Assembly: GCF_000524195.1 (NCBI RefSeq)
Contig: NW_020170420.1
Coordinates: forward strand, 358,261 to 422,260
Origin: Echinococcus granulosus
Taxonomy: Eukaryota > Platyhelminthes > Cestoda > Cyclophyllidea > Taeniidae
Reading direction: 5' to 3'
Length of the DNA stretch: 64,000 nt
Shown: in pieces, positions 58,401 to 64,000 of the stretch
How positions within the stretch are numbered: the stretch's first letter is position 1
Layout: each line of letters starts with the position of its first letter
Position numbers and translations under genes: made by a program
Notes under the pieces: model-generated
The model's input: the letters and a program-made list of their open reading frames with translations, nothing else
What the model was told of the DNA's origin: nothing
Databases searched by the model: none

Positions 58401-61400
58401 GTAAAAAAAATTAACAAATGCCAAAAGTTTCTTCAATTTAGTTTATCAAAATACATGGAAACCTATTTATTCCTCCTTCTCCTCCTTTTTCCTCTGATAC
58501 AAAAATGATTGTTTTGTGAAATTAACACTGCTGTTGATTAGGTGAAAGTGCACAAAACACCGCTGATCGAGGTAGTCATGAGTTGGCAGCCCTTTGAACT
58601 ACCAAAAAAAACATCCCTTTTTACTAATGTAATCAAAGTGAAATGCAAAAACAAATTACATTCAGTAGTAACTTTGTAGAGGTTCTCCAAAAATGTCAAA
58701 TTTCTCAACTCCGGTGAGGAGGCATCCAAATCGAGGTAAATGTAGCCCACAATTTCGCGTATATTATGCAGATTCCAGAGATCTTCAATTTGGAGGCCTG
58801 GTCGCTTTAATGTTACCCTAGATGGTGGGTGTGTAAAAATACGCCATTAATGACAGCCAATTGACATTAATCAAATTGGGAGGAGTGAGTCAATTACACG
58901 CTGCCTTGTCAGTAGGAATTTCTATCAATCTTCTCTTTTTGTCGGTTTTTTTTTACCATAAAGGATTCTGATAGTATTTGTTAAAAAAATGATTCCATAA
59001 GCCAATTCAAACGAGTAGGGGAGAAACGGTCGGCGCCATAGCTATTTGCAGCAATTAAGAGCTTGACCAATCAACCAACCGGACAGAAAAAAAACTACAA
59101 AATATTCACTTTGATAAGGTCCTTTTTTGGCAGCCTACAAATTTTTACACAGACCTTCAAAAAATAGTACATTGTTGGTCTAAATAATAAAATTTAGGCT
59201 AAAATATGATGCTATCGTAGTGATTTACGGCCTAAATTTCTTGCATTAAAGCCATTTGGTAATTCGATAGTTTCTTTCACTTTATATAAATTTCTGTACA
59301 ATCATTCCCCGCCTCTTTAGCCCTTCCAGATTAAAGTTATGCGGCAGAATAAAACTCGTTTTAACCGTAATTTCTACCGATCTCTCCAGGTCAACAGCCA
59401 TTTAGCTGGTCAGTGAGGTGGGAATAAGCCTTTCTGCCCTAGGAATGGCTCCAGGAGGCTACAGTGGTATCGGTGATGGGGGAACAACAGCCCTGCAAAC
59501 CTGCAGATTCACCGCAAAAGGGTTAAAACAGCTTCTAATTCCAAAGTTTGAGGGTGAAACGAAGTGGATCTTAAAAAACTGCCTGCCTCAGAGCCTCTGA
59601 GAACAACAGCAAATGTGATCCCGAAAAGTTCTCGATGAAAAGGATAACCTCGCTATAGAACAGCATCTGGCCAGCGTTAATCTCTCTCCTCAGAGCTCGT
59701 CTTGCAAAGGAAACAAGATTCAGGCATCACGACAGCACTGCACTATTTTTTCTGGCGAGGCAGCAGGACTGCCACAAAGAATGCCATATTGACGCCCAAA
59801 CCGAAAAGACGTTTTGACTCTACCACATTTGGCTACAGTACTTCCGCACGTCAATGCCACACCCTTGGGAACAACTGGAGTGACTACAGGTATTTAAATA
59901 AAAAGAGAAAGATGAAATACTCACTTGAATGAATCCTTATTGATGTAGATAGCGCCTGAATAGAAGACACACTGGCTCATCCGCTTTGCAGCCTCAGATG
60001 TCATCAAGGGAAATCGCGAACCAAAAATATCCTTCTGTTCACAATCTATATGCGCAAGTAAGCATACAAAAAAGCATTTCAAGTAGTAAAATATTCCTTT
60101 TTTAAAAGGAGTGACCAAAACTAGACGCTAAATTGAGCTGCCATGGCGTGCGAAGTTATCGCAGTAAAATCTCCCGCCACGCGCCTCACCTCAAGTGGCA
60201 ATGATGCATTTTGGCGGTCCTCTGAATGGCTGTATACACACTGCATACTGTATATACATATATATAGATGTGTAGACACTCGGTACGATCAAAGCTTCAG
60301 GCAAACAAAAAATGAACAAGACAAAAAAGCCTAAGTAACTTTTTTGCCCTGGGGGAGCAACAAATGGAGCATATTGCCAAATCCCTCAATCCAATGGACT
60401 GTTGTGGGGTGTGACACCCGATTGACACCTTAATCTGCATGTGTATGTGTGTTCAACCTCCTTTTTTTCTTGTTAAGCGGACAACTTCGTGTCGAACTGG
60501 AGTGTGACACCTGACACGCTACCTCTTGGATCGCAGCACCTATTTTGGCCCAAGATGCTTACATTTGCAAGACGAAAGGGGCAAAGAAGGGAGGAGGGAC
60601 ACAGAGAGCTGGGAGGAGGGGGTCAATTTCTTCTCCATTGTTCCTACCTTCACAGATGGGCAGCACTGAAGCATTTATTTACTAGGTAACTATAGCAAGC
60701 CTCTAGTTCCGAATTCTGAAGGGGTGAAAAGAAGCGGATCGTAAAGAAGTGCCTACTTCATGGCTCTTTAATGGAATAATGTGTGACGCAGCCTAACAAC
60801 AAGGTGTTCCTTTTTACTGTTGTTTCCTTCATACAAACGTGACCTCGAAGGATGATCGGTGAAGAGAGTAAAGTCACTAAGGAAAATCATCTTGTCATCG
60901 TTAATCTCTCTCTCCCTCTCCATTACAACTCGTCTTGCAGCGGAGCCACAGTGCCAGATCCTTCAATACCACGGACTGCCAGGAGGTATGACACTCGATT
61001 GACCCATTACTTTGCCTGTGAGTGTGTTTAATATCCATTTTCATTCTTTCGAGTAGAGTGGAGTGTGACACCTGACACGCTACCTCTTAAATGACACCAC
61101 TTACATTTATAAGTTGGGAGAAGGGAGAGAAAAAAAAATGAGTCCGGAAGAGAGAGAGCCACTTTCTTCCTCCTCTAGTTTTGGGCTTGATTACTTAAGC
61201 GCTTGTTTACCAGGAATTGGGAAAGAGTGTTAAACAAGTCTTACGATTAGCACATGGAGTTTTTGCACAGGGAACACAACTGCCATTCACTGGTATGGTT
61301 GTTTTGAAGTCACATTCAATCACGCACACCGTGTCCATCTTCAACAGCGGCTCTGAAATGAAGAAAGAGGGGGAAGTTAGCTCGGGTAGGCAAGTAATTT

Positions 61401-63958
61401 TGCCTAGAAGGCTTAAAGAAAACAAGACGAGAAATGACATAAAAAGATTACAATTCTCCACAATGATTAATTGAAGTGAAAACGGAAGTATGAATGTCTG
61501 AAAAGTGGGAGATATTCACTGTACTACCTTCACTTTCACTGTTAGACTTTGCTGACATATTCTAGAATATCGGACATTGTATCAGCTGCTGGAAGACAAG
61601 AAACGAAGAGATAAGAAACACAATTCTTTTGTCACATCTGTCAAGCAGAGCCAAAGAATTTAATATTAAGGTCTTCCTCACATTTAAAACGGTGAAAGTA
61701 CTGGTAGAGACACATCCATCAGTCAGAAATGCCTAACAGCGCTGATGCCGATCCGGGGTCAGGAGGTGAGAAAAAGGGGAAGGGGATGAGCTAAATCGTC
61801 CAATTTGTTACCACCACGGCCGATGAGTCAGTCTCCCAGAAAAGAATGGGTGCCTTTTGAGCTGTTAGCAGGCCTCGGGGAGGATTTCCCACTTTATTCC
61901 AAGTGGACAGATGTATTTGAAGCAACAATGCGTCATTTAGCAGGCATTTGTCCAACACCACGGACTCGGTGTCTGCCAGTAGGGACGTTGTGATTAACAT
62001 AGATATAGACCACCCAAAAAAGCGTTCCTAGGGTGTTGCTAACTGTTTTATGGAATGCCATGCCTTGGTGAATATCAAAGACTCGTTTAAATGCCACTAC
62101 TTTGACACTAGAAATCAAAGCGATTCAACAGCCTCGACTAACAAGGAATGGATGAGAAGGTGGAGTTGACTAGATCAGGATACTCGAATGTGTAACCTTC
62201 GGTTGGCGCGCCACCATCCCTTGTTTGGACCCCTGATCAAATGTCAGCTAAGTCTGCTGGACGTGATCCAACTCAGTCCGAGGGCTGCAGAAGCTTCAAG
62301 AGGGCGTGGCAACAGAACAACCTACCCTCCAGAAAGAGAGCAATTCTTCAGCTCCATTGAAGATGCATCACATAATGAAACGGTTTACGTATCCCCATTG
62401 ACAAGTGTCAGGATCCTTTGGACATGTTAGCTTGTGTAAGGGGTGAAACATTTTATTTCATTTCATCAATTGGGAAGTCAAATTCTTGATGCCCACCAAT
62501 AGCTAATTTTTTTTCCTTTACGGCATGCGTTACTAGATGACAATGAACTTGAAGGCCCAACTTTTAACAAGAACTGGTTTTTTGCAGGCTACCAGGTCAT
62601 TGGTTAGTCCCCAAACAATTTACTCATTACGGCGTTTTCATATGCAAATGTCTACCTGACGAGAGCCAGGGTAACTGTGGCCCTGGATTTGGAGACAACC
62701 CAGGGATGTGCGAGAACAACGCCTTGGAGAACACATCCAGAGCTAGTCAACCCTCCCCCACCTCCTCCCCCCTACAAGAAACCAAGACACATGACCTAAT
62801 CCACTTTGCAGTGGTCAAAAGGTGGGTTTGCGCTCGACACTAGGACGAGGAAAACACTGGAAGGCATTTCCGAGACAGAGTAATAAGATCGTCTTCTTCT
62901 TCCTAGCCTTTTAGTCCCTCTCCCAAGGGAGGCAAGTGGTAACGTAAATTTTTCAGAAACCGCAAAGTTATCAGTGATTAATGACGCACATTTCCCACCT
63001 CAATACCTAAAAAGTACCACTTTTTACGATTTCCCAGCTTTTAGGAAAAAGTAGTAAAACTTGATATTCTTTTTACCTAATTCAAAAAAGCATAAATCGC
63101 AACTTTTTCTGCTCCTTTTTTAAGACTTGAGGAGAAGAGAAAAATAAAGTGAAGACCAATTTCCCTAATGCCCGCCAGAATGTAAAGAAGGCGTGGATAT
63201 TTTAAAGTATCACATAGGAGAGAGGAGAAAGAACAACCGCAATCTCCTCTTTCATTTTCCCGAATCGTCGGGGTAAGAATGGTAATGGTTCTTAACGGAA
63301 AGTAGTGGTCTCTTTTTCCTGCTTTATTTTATCCAATAGGTAGCTGTCCATGAAGGGGTGGTTAAAGCAGGAGGTCTACTCTTTTCTTCTGGGACAAGAC
63401 AAACAGAGGGAAGACAAATTTGACTGCCCTAGCGCCTCAACACCCTTCGCTCCGCCTTTAGCTCGGGCTCAGTGAAGTTGTGCTCTCGACAAGTGGCTGA
63501 GAAATTAGCCACAGCCTTCAAAGCTCAGAAGGGAGAACTTACCATCTCTCACCACATAGTTTGGGATTCCCAGAGGGTGTTTTAAGTCTCCAAGACAGAA
63601 GAGGCAGGTAAGTGAATGAAATATGGAGGTGGCAAAGCTTTGTGCAGACAACAATTTTGAACGAGCAGTATAGATGCTACTAATTCCCTTGCCTGTTTAC
63701 AAAGCATAAAACATCAGACTTGTTTTTTTCCCAAGTCAACCGCTAACAAAGTATTTGGGATTTGAAAAAAAATTAACGCAACGAATACGGACAAAAAGAG
63801 GGGTCGCATTACCAACCTGGACACTGTCTCACACAGATGTCATGCAGCTCGTACTTGAAGTCGGGATTCAGCTCCTGTCGACTCGTCGTCGGGTTCACAT
63901 GGTGGCGTGGGGGACAGAAGCTCACACAGGTGTCGCCATTCCTCTTGGATCGACACGC
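30267..63958 (-). CDS. EGFR: Epidermal growth factor receptor tyrosine kinase (5' end beyond right edge)
   Basis: Receptor tyrosine kinase of the EGFR/ErbB family. Eighteen exons join in phase: 63958-63817, 61352-61245, 60045-59925, 58817-58660, 58398-58204, 55456-55101, 49468-49273, 45610-45347, 43669-43485, 39854-39585, 36234-35869, 33951-33734, 32247-32051, 31963-31817, 31721-31624, 31442-30881, 30812-30485, 30456-30267; 1366 aa in the window. The missing 5' part is the signal peptide, L1 and the start of CR1. Order: end of CR1, L2, a long CR2 extension, transmembrane helix, kinase, and a C-tail ending at TAA. Three EGFR paralogues are known in Echinococcus; which one this is cannot be decided here. 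The gene spans more than 33 kb, mostly repeat-bearing introns. Confidence 0.96.
31624..36234 (-). other. EGFR: EGFR tyrosine kinase domain exons
   Basis: Glycine loop GRGAFGEV, beta3 VAIK, helix-C Glu in MLTEAKVMA, catalytic HRDLAARN, DFGLAK, substrate loop [23 protein letters not shown], and the C-lobe [15 protein letters not shown]. All catalytic residues are present, so the kinase should be active. A Ser/Ala/Gly-rich insertion of about 38 residues separates beta3 from helix C (35911-36024). The gatekeeper is Ser (33871-33873), the Cys797 position is Ser (33850-33852), and the activation-loop Tyr equivalent to human Y845 is absent (EDSVVVRTG). Confidence 0.93.
36235..39584 (-). other. EGFR intron with GATA-type simple repeat
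   Basis: 3.35-kb intron. An imperfect GATAGATGGATGG repeat lies at about 37480-37600 and a C-run near 37772-37783. No gene recognised. Confidence 0.6.
37480..37600. repeat. GATA/GATG imperfect microsatellite
   Basis: Repeated units of GATAGATAG, GATGGATGG and TAGATGGAT over about 120 bases with interruptions. Confidence 0.8.
39666..39734 (-). other. EGFR: EGFR transmembrane segment
   Basis: About 23 residues, [20 protein letters not shown] and on, preceded by an Arg-containing stalk and followed by a basic stop-transfer stretch (YKAKRSRIK). It lies within exon 39854-39585, which also carries the last Cys residues of the ectodomain and the juxtamembrane segment. Confidence 0.93.
40964..41535. 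repeat. Dispersed intronic repeat, copy 1
   Basis: Starts GGTGACCAATGAGG and runs through CTTGTTGTAACTTGTG, AAAGTGTGCGTGGA, AGCCAATCAGTTGGTCAG and AAAGTCAGCTCAACTT to TTCTGCTTCACTTCTTTACA. The same landmarks in the same order occur at 46955-47400. Relative to that copy it holds about 175 extra bases after position 41180. Confidence 0.8.
42962..43036. repeat. AG microsatellite and G-rich run
   Basis: (AG)n at 42966-42981 and TTAGGGGGGGGGGG-type G tract at 43020-43035, simple sequence within an EGFR intron. Confidence 0.7.
43670..45346 (-). other. EGFR intron containing an assembly gap
   Basis: 1.7-kb intron. Phases on both sides match (1/1), so no exon has to be hidden in the 45053-45152 gap. 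Confidence 0.6.
45053..45152. other. Assembly gap (100 N)
   Basis: Exactly 100 N inside an EGFR intron. Confidence 0.98.
45611..49272 (-). other. EGFR intron with dispersed repeat copy 2 and a Cys-bearing open segment
   Basis: 3.66-kb intron. It holds the second copy of the dispersed repeat (46955-47400) and a splice-site-flanked open frame at 46097-46240 (see findings) that does not fit the phases of its neighbours. A 134-codon minus-strand frame at 47632-48036 has no motif. Confidence 0.6.
46955..47400. repeat. Dispersed intronic repeat, copy 2
   Basis: CCAGGTGACCAATGAG, ACAACTTGTTGTGACTTGT, AAAGTGTGCGTGGACAG, CAGCCAATCAGTTAGTCAG, AAAGTCAGCTCAACTTGACC and CATGTTCTGCTTCATTTCAC parallel copy 1 at 40964-41535 in the same order and orientation. 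Confidence 0.8.
49469..55100 (-). other. Largest EGFR intron
   Basis: 5.6 kb. Many short open frames on both strands, none with a family motif or consistent splice sites. I see no gene or clear repeat in it. Confidence 0.5.
55457..58203 (-). other. EGFR intron
   Basis: 2.75-kb AT-rich intron between L2 and the cysteine-rich exon; no gene, repeat or RNA recognised. Confidence 0.5.
59405..61130. repeat. Cluster of related repeat units around two EGFR exons
   Basis: A composite unit recurs. CTGACACGCTACCTCTT preceded by GGAGTGTGACAC is at about 60502 and 61065; a TGACAC(C/T)CGATTGAC block at about 60410 and 60985; TCGTTAATCTCTCTC...CTCGTCTTGCA at about 59675 and 60895; and a GGTGAAA(A)GAAG(C/T)GGATC block at about 59550 and 60720. 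The units partly overlap exon 60045-59925 and neighbour exon 61352-61245, but those exons are intact. Confidence 0.65.
61353..63816 (-). other. EGFR intron
   Basis: 2.5-kb intron between the two CR1 exons; no gene or clear repeat recognised. The 41 bases beyond exon 63958-63817 to the right edge are the start of the next intron. Confidence 0.5.
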
Positions 63959-64000
63959 CTGCACAAAAAAGGTAATCGGCTAACCCTTTAACGCAAAGGC

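Larger units (their letters stand above)
43485..63958 (-). other. EGFR: EGFR ectodomain exons (CR1 end, L2, CR2 extension)
   Basis: CR1 end: [20 protein letters not shown] and [21 protein letters not shown]2: [19 protein letters not shown] through [18 protein letters not shown] to [12 protein letters not shown]. The cysteine-rich region starts [20 protein letters not shown], then [51 protein letters not shown] and [20 protein letters not shown]. From the first of these modules to the membrane it spans about 370 residues, roughly twice vertebrate CR2, resembling the extra domain V of fly EGFR and worm LET-23. All inter-exon phases match. Confidence 0.92.

Noticed and set aside
1..64000. tRNA, rRNA or CRISPR-type arrays
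   Set aside because: No A-box/B-box pair with a cloverleaf, no rRNA-like block and no evenly spaced direct repeats were seen; CRISPR is not expected in a metazoan nuclear genome.

Overview
The window is eukaryotic and looks like a flatworm, most probably a cyclophyllidean (taeniid-type) tapeworm. The organism is an inference, resting on intron-split metazoan genes in which very short introns (about 27-48 bp) sit beside multi-kilobase ones, an invertebrate-type EGF receptor with a long second cysteine-rich region, and dispersed ~196-bp TGT...ACA LTR-like repeats resembling the TRIM elements known from taeniids. Three runs of exactly 100 N (5016-5115, 17550-17649, 45053-45152) are scaffold gaps. 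No database search was possible. Gene identities come from reading the conceptual translations and from exon phases that join without a frame break.

Layout from left to right: a GAS2-like calponin-homology gene on the minus strand (6543 down to 2204, running off the left edge); RAB5IF/OPTI (9524-9936, +) followed 176 bp later by an FKBPL-like TPR co-chaperone (10113-13617, +); EMC7 on the minus strand (15653-14691), followed 75 bp downstream by the acceptor of a small unrecognised ORF on the same strand (14607-14169); ARGLU1 (17881-22528, +); alpha-tubulin acetyltransferase ATAT1 (25421-26703, +); a COQ7 homologue (28063-28915, +); and an EGF receptor tyrosine kinase occupying the right half on the minus strand (63958 down to 30267). 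All 18 EGFR exons in the window connect in phase. The signal peptide, L1 domain and start of CR1 lie beyond the right edge.

The most striking observation is the COQ7 homologue. It aligns gaplessly with human COQ7 (recalled sequence), but four of the six di-iron ligands are substituted (E60 to G, H93 to S, E178 to D, H181 to Q). It is therefore probably a pseudoenzyme. That fits the dependence of tapeworm mitochondria on rhodoquinone rather than ubiquinone, but the link is an inference. Other points of interest are a ~38-residue Ser/Ala/Gly-rich insertion between beta3 and helix C of the EGFR kinase, with altered gatekeeper, Cys797 and activation-loop positions; two head-to-tail gene pairs that could be trans-spliced polycistrons; and several repeat families inside introns.

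The genes do not form one pathway. RAB5IF (multipass translocon) and EMC7 (ER membrane complex) both serve ER membrane-protein insertion and lie within about 6 kb of each other. Most of the remaining sequence is intron or repeat-bearing intergenic DNA with no supportable gene.
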